Positions 17,726 to 25,145 of a stretch of 64,000 bases of DNA are shown one piece after another (positions within the stretch are counted from its first letter, which is position 1; every line of letters starts with the position of its first letter). The notes beneath the pieces were generated by a model. It was not told the origin of the DNA. It was given only the letters and a program-made list of their open reading frames with translations, and ran no database searches. Source of the stretch: Alkalispirochaeta americana (lineage in GTDB: Bacteria; Spirochaetota; Spirochaetia; DSM-27196; Alkalispirochaetaceae); NCBI RefSeq assembly GCF_900156105.1, contig NZ_FTMS01000002.1, positions 186,001-250,000 of the forward strand. Direction: 5' to 3'. The position numbers were made by a program, and so were the translations under genes.

Positions 17726-18633
17726 GCCGGAAAAACCACCCTGTAGGTCCATCGACCTTGATCCTTCTCGCAGAGAGCAAGCTCCCTGCCCCGGGAAGAG
17801 ACCAGGAGAACAGGGGCATCGTCCAGCCCCAAATCCTGCAACTCCCCTACCAGCGGATTCATTACGGGCCGGCTCAGGGGAGTTCCTACACGCAGAGGAT
17901 CTTCCAGACTCTCGGGAACTGTCATTGTCCTGGTCCCGGGAAGCAACGGGAACGCCTCGGGAACAGACAGGAGAAACGCTCCGGGATCCGGAGCATCCAG
18001 AATCTCTTGCCGTCCCTGGGCATTGTCCAGGGAGAAGGCCCCCACAGCACTTCGCTCAAGCGATTCCAGGGAGGCCACCGATCCCGCTGCCCTCCCCACA
18101 TCCCTGGCCAGGGACCGAATGTATGTCCCGCTTGTACAGGAGACGTGCAAGCGGTAACGCCCCGCGTCGGGATCCAGTGGATCGATTGACAGATCTGTTA
18201 CAGTAACGGACCGGGAGGGAATTTCGACAACTTCGCCTTTACGGGCTCGTTCATAGGCCCGTTTGCCATCGATGTGAATTGCCGAGTACGCCGGAGGAAC
18301 TTGCTCAATGGTTCCCACAAAGCTATCCAGGACGGCCCGCACCTCCGATTCCTTCGGAATGGGTGCTGTGGCAACAACTGATCCCTCGGGATCCAGAGTA
18401 TCTGTCTCCTCGCCAAAGCGGAGAATCGCCGTGTATTGCTTATCGAGCGCGGTAAACCATTTCGAGAGACGTGTTCCGGAGCCCACCAGCACCACCAGCA
18501 ACCCCGATGCAAAGGGGTCCAGTGTCCCGGTATGCCCGATTTTTCCCGGAGAAAAACAGCGCTTCAGCGGCCCCAGAACCCGGGCAGAGCTAATCCCCGG
18601 AGGTTTGTTCAGCAGCAGGATCCCGCTGGTCAT
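17722..18633 (-). CDS. truB: tRNA pseudouridine-55 synthase
   Basis: The start is set at ATG 18633 (MTSGILLLNKPPGISS), which fits the family N-terminus. A longer frame exists upstream but runs into rbfA. The 303-residue product has the catalytic motif GHTGTLDPFASGLLVV with the nucleophilic aspartate, the VPPAYSAIHIDGKRAYERAR segment and the SCTSGTYIRSLARDVG motif. TruB makes pseudouridine 55 in the T-loop of tRNA and also acts as a tRNA chaperone. It overlaps rbfA by 44 bases and ribF by 4, as expected in the rbfA-truB-ribF-rpsO block. Confidence 0.95.
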   Translation of the reverse strand: MTSGILLLNKPPGISSARVLGPLKRCFSPGKIGHTGTLDPFASGLLVVLVGSGTRLSKWFTALDKQYTAILRFGEETDTLDPEGSVVATAPIPKESEVRAVLDSFVGTIEQVPPAYSAIHIDGKRAYERARKGEVVEIPSRSVTVTDLSIDPLDPDAGRYRLHVSCTSGTYIRSLARDVGRAAGSVASLESLERSAVGAFSLDNAQGRQEILDAPDPGAFLLSVPEAFPLLPGTRTMTVPESLEDPLRVGTPLSRPVMNPLVGELQDLGLDDAPVLLVSSRGRELALCEKDQGRWTYRVVFPA

Positions 18634-19027
18634 GGTCTTTCTGGCCGGGAGATGTCCCTCCCGAGAGTTGCTGGTCAGCTCGAACCGCAGCATCGATAGT
18701 GCTGATCACATCCTGGGCTTCTTTCAGGCTGTGATCCTCCACGAAATGGAGTAGCGGGGCCGTGCGGGTTTTCAAGAGTTTTCCTAACCGCCCCTGGAGA
18801 TATCCAGCGGCGGAGTTCAGCCCTTCCACGGCCCGGGCCGCATGGTTCTTGTTGTCAAGAATCGTGGAGACGCCGATGCGTGCTGTGGCCGCGTCCTTTG
18901 CCAGCTTGATATAACTGAAAGAGACGAGGGTATCGACCCGGTGGTCCTTAATCTCCCCTTTCATGAGCATTGTGCTCAGTTCCTGGAGAATCCGGGATTC
19001 CAGCCGGGCATGTCGGGTTTCATCCAT
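18590..19027 (-). CDS. rbfA: Ribosome-binding factor A
   Basis: The 145-residue product has the single KH-type fold of RbfA, with the segments RILQELSTMLMKGEIKD and an RIGVSTI-like strand, then AVEGLNSAAGYLQGRLGKLL and PLLHFVEDHSLKEA. RbfA helps late maturation of the 30S subunit near the 5' end of 16S rRNA. It follows infB in a TGATG one-base overlap. The C-terminal end overlaps the truB start. Length is slightly above the E. coli protein because of a short charged tail. Confidence 0.93.
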   Translation of the reverse strand: MDETRHARLESRILQELSTMLMKGEIKDHRVDTLVSFSYIKLAKDAATARIGVSTILDNKNHAARAVEGLNSAAGYLQGRLGKLLKTRTAPLLHFVEDHSLKEAQDVISTIDAAVRADQQLSGGTSPGQKDHDQRDPAAEQTSGD

Positions 19028-22020
19028 CAGAGTTTTTTGGCAACCTCTTTCACAATAAATGCTTCGAGAATATCACCTGTCTTGATATCCTGTATTTTTT
19101 CCACACCAATTCCACATTCGTAGCCGGTATCAACCTCTCGCACGTCATCTTTGAAGCGCTTCAGGGAATTAACCTTGCTCTCGTAGAGTTGAATCTCCTC
19201 CCGGAAAACTCGAACCTTGGCGTTGCGGGTAACCTTGCCACTGGTAATATAACAACCAGCAACGACCCCTATCTTGGGGACCTTGAAGGTCTCGCGGACC
19301 TCGGCTGTTCCCAAAACCTCTTCCATGAGGTCAGGCGCAAGCATGCCCTCCATGGCCGAGCGGATGTCCTCTACGGCATCGTAGATGATGCTGTACTTTC
19401 GGATCTCTACCTTTTCCTTCTCGGCTGTTACCATGGCCCGGGGGGTTGGCCGGACATGAAATCCGATAACCAGGGCGTTCGAGGCGCTGGCGAGCATAAC
19501 ATCGCCCTCGTTGATCGCCCCTGCCGCAGCGTGAATCGCCACAAGGCGGACCTCCCGGGTGCTGAGACGCTCCAGAGCGTTCTGCAGGGCCTCCACGGAA
19601 CCGTGAACGTCACCCTTGATCACGACCTTCAGCTCCTGGACCTCGCCTTCCTGAATACTGTCGTAAAGGTTGTCCAGAGTCACTTTCTTGACGTTCCGGG
19701 CTGCCTCGACACGTTTCAGCTCCTGGCGTTTGGAGCTAACCTGACGAGCGAGTTTCTCGCCGTCGGTCACCTGGAAAGGATCGCCTGAATCGGGAACCCC
19801 ATCGAGGCCGATGATTTCTACCGGCATGGCCGGACCGGCAAGATCGACTTTCTGGCCCCGATCGTTAAACATGGCCCGGATTTTTCCGGGGTAGATGCCT
19901 GCTACGAAGGAATCACCCACCTTAAGGGTGCCATTTTCTACAAGCACCGTCGCCACCGTGCCACGGCCGGGATCGATCCTGCTCTCGACTATTTTCCCTT
20001 CGGCAGCGCGGCTGAAGTTTGCCTTGAGTTCCATGATCTCAGCCTGAACCAGAAGGGTGCTGAGCAGATCTCCGATGCCCTCTCGCTTGAGAGCTGAAAC
20101 CTCTACAGCGGGAATCTCGCCACCCCAGTCCTCTACTATGAGTCCGTGCTCGGAAAGCTGCTGCTTCACCCGGTCAATATTCGCTTCGGGCAGATCAACC
20201 TTGTTGATCGCTACGATGATCGGAACCTTTGCCTCTTTTGCATGGTCGATCGCTTCCACTGTCTGGGGCATAACCCCGTCGTTTGCAGCAACGACCAGGA
20301 CAACAATATCCGTTACCTGCGCACCCCGGGCTCTCATGAGTGTAAAAGCCTCATGACCGGGGGTATCGAGGAACGTAACAGTTCCTTCTTCAACGGCGAC
20401 CTGGTACGCACCGATATGCTGAGTAATACCCCCCTGCTCTCCGCTGGCAACATCGGCCGAGCGGATCGCGTCAAGGAGTTTCGTTTTTCCGTGATCGACG
20501 TGTCCCATAACCGTCACAATGGGTGATCGCGGCCGCAAGTCTTCCTGCCGGTCTTTTTCTGTTTCGATGATCGTCTCGTCGTAGAGAGAGACGATTCTGA
20601 CAGAACACCCGTACTCGCTGGCCAGGATCTCGGCAGTTTCAGCGTCGATCTGCTGGTTTATCGTCACCATCATGCCCATGCTCATCAGTTTCCCGATCAG
20701 GGCGTTGGCTTTGAGATTCATCTTCCGTGCCAGCTCGCTGACGGTGATGACCTCCATGATATCGATCTCTTTTGGTACCGGATTCGCCTTTACAGGAGGT
20801 TTCTTGCGGTTATAGCGCAACTCTTTTTCGGGCACCCGGTCGTCCCGATCGAATCCGCCGCCACGGGTTTTCTTGCTCTTGTAGAACTTCTTCCCCGGTT
20901 GCCGCCCTGTTTCGGGAGAACCTCCGGGCCCGCGAGGGGGACCTCCAGGCCCACCGGGGCCGCCTCCACCGTAGCGGGGGCTTCCACCCGGGCCACCGGG
21001 ACCACGAGGAGGACCTCCGGGCCCACCGGGACCACGGCCTCCGCCGCCATAGCGAGGACCGCCTCCCGGACCGCCTGGTCCCCTTGAGGGTCCACCGGGG
21101 CCACCTCCGCCGTAGCGCGGACCACTACCCGGGCCGCCGGGACCTCTTGAGGGTCCGCCAGGACCACCCCCACCGTAGCGGGTGCCCCCTGACGGGCCGC
21201 CGGGACCGCCGGGACCTCTGGAAGGCCCACCCGGACCGCCTCCACCATAACGAGTGTCGCCACCGGGACCTCGGCCACCGCCATAGCGAGTATCACCACC
21301 GGGGCCTCGGCCACCGCCATAGCGGGGACCTGACGGAGCTCCACCAGGACGCCGACGGTCATCGGACATTTCGCCGGGACCGCCACTGCGGGGTCCCCGG
21401 CGAAAACGATCGTCCCCTCCCTGGGGAGGTCGGCGGCGGGGGCCTCCGTCGCCTGATTGATCGCGGGATTGATCACGAGGGCCAGGACGCTGGCCTGATG
21501 CTCCCGGGGCAGGTCTTTCCGGAGCATCCGGTTTTTCGCCTGCTGCCTGTGGTGATGGAGCCTCGGGTTTTCCCGGTTCACTTCTGGAAGCTTGTGCGGC
21601 TGGCTCCGCCCTGCCTGCGGAATCGCCAGGCGTCTCGCCGTGAGAAGAGGGGCGTTTTACCGACGAAGGGGTCGGCGTGTCTGCCTGGGCCGGAGCCTGG
21701 GCAGAGGCTGCGCTTTCTGTCTTCGGGGAACCCCCGGAAGCATCGCTACTCTTCGTGGCAGAAACAGGGGGCTCAGGACGTGCTTGCTGTCCCGGATCCT
21801 TCTCTGCAACGGGCTGCGCCGGTTTCGAAGCAGCTTCTGGAGAGGTGGTTCGGGCTGCCTCCTGGGAAGCTGCCGGAGCCTCCTTGGGCTTTTGCTTGCG
21901 TTTCACCACCACCCGAACTTTTTTCTTCTCGGGGGAGGCTTCAGCCTGTGATTCAGGCTTCTCGGGCTTCTTTTTAATCAGTGTTGCTTTCGGTTTTTGC
22001 TTGTCCTGTTCCTCTGCCAT
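19027..22020 (-). CDS. infB: Translation initiation factor IF-2 with an expanded RYGGG-rich N-terminus
   Basis: The 997-residue protein delivers initiator tRNA to the 30S subunit. From about residue 497 it has the GTPase domain ([18 protein letters not shown]; switch [14 protein letters not shown]), then domains II-IV ending near the C-terminus. An IF2_N domain ([20 protein letters not shown]) lies near residue 435. The first 420 residues are low complexity: a Lys/Ala/Pro/Glu-rich section, then eight or so [13 protein letters not shown] repeats at about residues 230-362. Such expanded IF-2 N-termini are variable in length in bacteria, but the RGG-like repeat is unusual. It lies between nusA and rbfA, the standard order. 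Confidence 0.97.
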   Translation of the reverse strand: MAEEQDKQKPKATLIKKKPEKPESQAEASPEKKKVRVVVKRKQKPKEAPAASQEAARTTSPEAASKPAQPVAEKDPGQQARPEPPVSATKSSDASGGSPKTESAASAQAPAQADTPTPSSVKRPSSHGETPGDSAGRAEPAAQASRSEPGKPEAPSPQAAGEKPDAPERPAPGASGQRPGPRDQSRDQSGDGGPRRRPPQGGDDRFRRGPRSGGPGEMSDDRRRPGGAPSGPRYGGGRGPGGDTRYGGGRGPGGDTRYGGGGPGGPSRGPGGPGGPSGGTRYGGGGPGGPSRGPGGPGSGPRYGGGGPGGPSRGPGGPGGGPRYGGGGRGPGGPGGPPRGPGGPGGSPRYGGGGPGGPGGPPRGPGGSPETGRQPGKKFYKSKKTRGGGFDRDDRVPEKELRYNRKKPPVKANPVPKEIDIMEVITVSELARKMNLKANALIGKLMSMGMMVTINQQIDAETAEILASEYGCSVRIVSLYDETIIETEKDRQEDLRPRSPIVTVMGHVDHGKTKLLDAIRSADVASGEQGGITQHIGAYQVAVEEGTVTFLDTPGHEAFTLMRARGAQVTDIVVLVVAANDGVMPQTVEAIDHAKEAKVPIIVAINKVDLPEANIDRVKQQLSEHGLIVEDWGGEIPAVEVSALKREGIGDLLSTLLVQAEIMELKANFSRAAEGKIVESRIDPGRGTVATVLVENGTLKVGDSFVAGIYPGKIRAMFNDRGQKVDLAGPAMPVEIIGLDGVPDSGDPFQVTDGEKLARQVSSKRQELKRVEAARNVKKVTLDNLYDSIQEGEVQELKVVIKGDVHGSVEALQNALERLSTREVRLVAIHAAAGAINEGDVMLASASNALVIGFHVRPTPRAMVTAEKEKVEIRKYSIIYDAVEDIRSAMEGMLAPDLMEEVLGTAEVRETFKVPKIGVVAGCYITSGKVTRNAKVRVFREEIQLYESKVNSLKRFKDDVREVDTGYECGIGVEKIQDIKTGDILEAFIVKEVAKKL
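20920..21345. repeat. Imperfect GGP/RYGGG-coding repeat array inside infB
   Basis: About eight imperfect units encode RYGGGG followed by [13 protein letters not shown]-like spacers. The unit length varies between roughly 36 and 80 bases. The array is in frame and lies in the disordered N-terminal half of IF-2. Units differ at third positions, so the array is not freshly expanded throughout. Confidence 0.75.
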
Positions 22021-22071
22021 ATGCGTCCTTTCCCTAATTGTACAGAATGCCCGGGCCCTCTGTAAACAGGC

Positions 22072-23721
22072 CTACTCGTCCAGAGCAGCCTCATCTTCGG
22101 GCTCTACGATCTCCACAAATTCGGTAAGGATCATACGGATTGTCTCCGCCTCTTCCGAATCCAGGCCCTCTATCGATCCGATTGTCGCGGGATCAAGCGT
22201 TATGAGTTCTTCAAGCTCTGCAATCCCTGCCATGCGAAGTTTTTCGATGATACCATCGGTAATCCCGGGCAGCTCGCTAATCGAGGAAATGATCTCGCCC
22301 TCCTCTTCCTCGTCAGACTCATCGTCGCTATCATCCCGGTCTTGCTCTTCTTCTTCGTCCTCATAGTCATCATCGTCGTCATAACCGGCCTCGTCGTCAT
22401 AGGCGTCGTAGGAAGCGTCCTGCTCAACGATTTCCACGTTGTCGGCGATAATCTTCCCCAAGTCCTCAGCGATCTCGGGAGTCATGCCCTCCAGATCGCG
22501 AAGGGCTTCCTGGGAGAGTCCCACAACCTCCTCAATCAGGGTGAGGTCATTTTTCTTGAGAATGATCACCATTTCGTGGCTGATGCCGGGAAGCTCCGAA
22601 ATATCGGTTATCTCGTTGTCGATATCGTCGTTATCGCCAAAGAGCATGGACATGGCCCGCTTTGATTCTGCGGCCAGATCCATCTCGTCGAACTGATCAG
22701 GGGTTTTCACGTCTATGTTCCAGTCGGCCAAACGATTCGCCAAACGGACGTTGAGACCCTGCTTGCCAATTGCCAGAGAGAGCTGATCCTCGGGAACAAT
22801 CGCGAGGGCCTGGCGACGGGCCTCGTCCAGAACGATGACGTTGGAAACCTCGGCAGGAGACAGGGCGTTTTTTATCAGCATTCGCGGGTCTGAATCGTAC
22901 TTAAGAATATCGATTTTTTCACCCTCGAGCTCCCGGACGATAGCCTGTATCCGAACCCCCCGGAGTCCGACACAGGCTCCCACGGGGTCCACGTCTTCCC
23001 GATTGGAGGCGACGGCGATTTTTGTCCGATACCCCGCTTCGCGGACAATTCGGACAATTTCCACGGTTTTTCCGTAGATTTCGGGCACCTCGATCTCGAA
23101 AATGCGCTTGACCAAATCGGTGTGTGTCCGGGACAGGGCAATTTGCAAACCGGTGCCACTCTTTGCAACATCCACAATCAGCGCTTTAATCCGGTCATTG
23201 GGGCGGTAGATCTCCCGTGGCGACTGGTATCGCTTGGGGAGTATCCCTTCGGCTTTTCCGAGGTCGATAAAAACGTTGCCGTTGCGTTCCCGCTGAACGT
23301 AGCCAATGACGAGTTCTCCCACTTTATCTATGAACTCGGAGTAGAGGGTGTCCTTCTGGATTTCCCGTATGCGCTGACGGGCACGCTGCTTTGCCGTTTG
23401 AATAGCGACACGGTCGAACTCCTGGGGGTTTATTTCTATGAGCAGCTCATCACCGACCTCACACTCTTCGTTCAGAAGAAGGGCTTCTTCCAGGGGTATC
23501 TCGGTAACTTCATCCTCAAGGTCTTCGACAATTTTCTTTTGAGCATAGAGCGTTACTTCAGCTCCATCATCGCTGAACTGGACCACAGCGTTCTCATCGT
23601 GGCCGAATTTTCGTTTATATGCAGCGAGGAGAAAATCCTCAATAACACCAATGAGCAGCTCTTCGGAAATACCTTTGTCGCTTACCACGGCGCGGATAGC
23701 ATCCGCAAGTCCTGTCGCCAT
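22072..23721 (-). CDS. nusA: Transcription termination/antitermination factor NusA with acidic C-terminal repeats
   Basis: The 549-residue protein has the N-terminal RNA-polymerase-binding domain, an S1 domain (GELVIGYVQRERNGNVFIDLGKAEGIL), here quoted in parts, and two KH domains with GACVGLRGVRIQAI and LAIGKQGLNVRLA. Two helix-hairpin-helix-type repeats follow (ISELPGISHEMV and ISELPGITDGII), joined by a highly acidic linker of about 45 Asp/Glu-rich residues. NusA modulates pausing, termination and antitermination. The acidic C-terminal repeats recall the autoinhibitory or alpha-CTD-binding AR repeats of enterobacterial NusA. rimP precedes it by 15 bases. Confidence 0.96.
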   Translation of the reverse strand: MATGLADAIRAVVSDKGISEELLIGVIEDFLLAAYKRKFGHDENAVVQFSDDGAEVTLYAQKKIVEDLEDEVTEIPLEEALLLNEECEVGDELLIEINPQEFDRVAIQTAKQRARQRIREIQKDTLYSEFIDKVGELVIGYVQRERNGNVFIDLGKAEGILPKRYQSPREIYRPNDRIKALIVDVAKSGTGLQIALSRTHTDLVKRIFEIEVPEIYGKTVEIVRIVREAGYRTKIAVASNREDVDPVGACVGLRGVRIQAIVRELEGEKIDILKYDSDPRMLIKNALSPAEVSNVIVLDEARRQALAIVPEDQLSLAIGKQGLNVRLANRLADWNIDVKTPDQFDEMDLAAESKRAMSMLFGDNDDIDNEITDISELPGISHEMVIILKKNDLTLIEEVVGLSQEALRDLEGMTPEIAEDLGKIIADNVEIVEQDASYDAYDDEAGYDDDDDYEDEEEEQDRDDSDDESDEEEEGEIISSISELPGITDGIIEKLRMAGIAELEELITLDPATIGSIEGLDSEEAETIRMILTEFVEIVEPEDEAALDE

Positions 23722-23736
23722 TTATTCCTCCCGCCT

Positions 23737-24183
23737 CTATTCAGTCAACCGTGCTTTCGTGATCATCTCAGGAGAAAAGGTCTCATCCCGACCTTCGTCT
23801 GTACGAATCACGCAGCCAGCCTCATCGGCTGATGCAATGACCCCTGAGATCCATTCCGGCGCTTCCCGGGGAAGCACCTGGACCCGGCAGCCGCAAAACA
23901 CGGCAAACTCGTGAAAACTCGCCAAAACCCGAGATATCCCCGGGGAGCTGAACTCGACCCGCAGGTCTCTGCTCTCAAGCAGGACCTCCAGACGAGGTTC
24001 CAGCGCGCGATGCAGACTCGCCAGAGCATCGAGCACGATCCCTTCAGGATGATGCAACACACAATGTACGTGAAGGCGCTTTCTGATCATTTCCGACGAG
24101 AAGGACACCAACCGATATCCCTGGGGTTCAATGATCTCCCGGACTGCGTCGGCCACGGGCCCTTCCGGTTTCCGGTTGTGCAT
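23737..24183 (-). CDS. rimP: Ribosome maturation factor RimP
   Basis: This 148-residue protein fits the RimP family in length and position, directly ahead of nusA. Readable family features are the N-terminal EPQGYRLVSFSSEM-like strand, the central segment LRVEFSSPGISRVL (family: VSSPGLDRPL) and the C-terminal SH3-like barrel. RimP is needed for 30S assembly. It is the first gene of the long operon. The ATG at 24183 lies about 120 bases from the proposed transcription start, leaving room for the leader hairpin with its T-run. Confidence 0.9.
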   Translation of the reverse strand: MHNRKPEGPVADAVREIIEPQGYRLVSFSSEMIRKRLHVHCVLHHPEGIVLDALASLHRALEPRLEVLLESRDLRVEFSSPGISRVLASFHEFAVFCGCRVQVLPREAPEWISGVIASADEAGCVIRTDEGRDETFSPEMITKARLTE

Positions 24184-24252
24184 GATGAGTTCCTCTCTTC
24201 AGGTGTTGCCAGGACTGTTCCGGCAACGAGCTCCTTGCGTCTGGCAGTATAC

Positions 24253-24281
24253 AAAAAAAGAGCCGGCAGAAGCGACTCTTT
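24253..24281 (-). terminator. Leader terminator (candidate attenuator) ahead of rimP-nusA-infB
   Basis: On the minus strand, AAAGAGTCG (24281-24273) pairs with CGGCTCTTT (24265-24257) with one U-G wobble and a 7-base loop, followed by a run of T residues (through 24253). It lies about 25 bases after the proposed transcription start and 70 bases before the rimP start, so it would stop transcription before the operon. A further weak hairpin (CCACG/CGTGG, 24305-24285) precedes it and might compete or stabilise. Confidence 0.8.
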
Positions 24282-24309
24282 GCTGTCCACGCCGTGAGCT
24301 GTCGTGGCT

Positions 24310-24338
24310 ACTCTATTCTGAAATCCCGCAATGGTCAA
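24310..24338 (-). promoter_or_regulatory. Sigma-70-type promoter of the rimP-nusA operon
   Basis: TTGACC (24338-24333) and TAGAGT (24315-24310) are separated by exactly 17 bases on the minus strand. Transcription would begin near 24303. The region is free of genes, lies between comF and rimP, and is the only obvious promoter for the genes down to 7355. Confidence 0.7.
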
Positions 24339-24398
24339 GTACAGGAACCGGGCGCCAACCGGGCGACAGAGTCCAGGGGGTGGACGGACCAGAGCGGG

Positions 24399-25079
24399 TT
24401 AGAGCCGGGCTGCGAGAAGAAGGGCTGCCCATTCCCGGACCCCCAGGTTCACAAGAATTTCGCCACACCGATGAAGTGTCGATCCGGTGGTTATCACATC
24501 ATCCACCAGGACAACCTGTTGAGGAATTACGCTGCCGTGGTGTTTCCGGGCGGGAAAGAACTGATGGTGAACGTTTTTCTCTCGCTCTGATTTAGTGAGC
24601 ACCTTCTGGGCCGTTCCGTGTGATCGCGCTACCAGACGATCCAGACGGGGTGAGAGAGCCCTCCCCAGGAGCTGCGCCTGATCGAATCCACGAGAACGTT
24701 GTTTGAAGCGATTGGCAGGAACGGGAACGATCCTCAGGGCCTCTCGGGTCTTCCAGCTCTCTTGAAGGTTCCGATAGAGCGGTTCCAGGAGCATCCGGGC
24801 CAGAACCGGGGCAACCTCCCGCCGGCCAGGATTTTTGAGAACCCCGATCGCCTGGGCAATGACTCCGGAATACTCCCGGGCGGCCCAGATTCTTGGTGAA
24901 GATTCCAGGAGAAATGGCCCGGGGGCACCCGATATTTCTGCTATGCAATTGTCACAAAAGCCGCCGTATTTCTCCTGAAGCAGCGTGGTGGTGCCGCAGA
25001 GGGCGCAACAGTCGGTGCGCAGAATCGCCGGAAGGTTTCGAAACGGGGTGAACCAGGACTGCGGACACAGGCTTTTCAT
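24399..25079 (-). CDS. comF: ComF-family phosphoribosyltransferase-like protein
   Basis: The 226-residue protein has an N-terminal double CxxC zinc-finger-like region (CCALCGTTT and FCDNC), a middle segment with VPVPANRFKQRSRGFDQAQLL, and the PRPP-loop VVLVDDVITTGSTL near the end. These are the hallmarks of ComF/GntX proteins, which share the type I phosphoribosyltransferase fold. In competent bacteria ComF helps DNA uptake; elsewhere its role is unclear. Here it is the last gene after mutS, 66 bases downstream. Confidence 0.88.
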   Translation of the reverse strand: MKSLCPQSWFTPFRNLPAILRTDCCALCGTTTLLQEKYGGFCDNCIAEISGAPGPFLLESSPRIWAAREYSGVIAQAIGVLKNPGRREVAPVLARMLLEPLYRNLQESWKTREALRIVPVPANRFKQRSRGFDQAQLLGRALSPRLDRLVARSHGTAQKVLTKSEREKNVHHQFFPARKHHGSVIPQQVVLVDDVITTGSTLHRCGEILVNLGVREWAALLLAARL

Positions 25080-25145
25080 ACCTTCCAGGAGGCCCTGAAG
25101 AACCCTGGCGCTTCAAGGGGCCGCGAAGATTCCCCGCGATGCTGG

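Noticed and set aside
20920-21345. Repeat array in infB considered as CRISPR-like
   Set aside because: Units are in frame, vary in length, lack unique spacers and encode a continuous Gly/Pro/Arg-rich protein segment.
20772-21977. 401-codon plus-strand frame opposite infB
   Set aside because: It mirrors the GGP-rich repeats of IF-2 and gives an Arg/His-rich product, a typical antisense artefact of a GC-rich repeat.
22037-22066. Possible internal promoter ahead of infB (TTTACA-18-TACAAT, minus strand)
   Set aside because: The boxes are good, but the predicted transcript would begin within or next to the ribosome-binding site, leaving a leader of about ten bases. I consider a chance match more likely.
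24087-24338. 83-codon minus-strand frame in the rimP leader
   Set aside because: Its ATG overlaps the -35 box of the proposed promoter and it runs into rimP in another frame, so it would not be transcribed in full.
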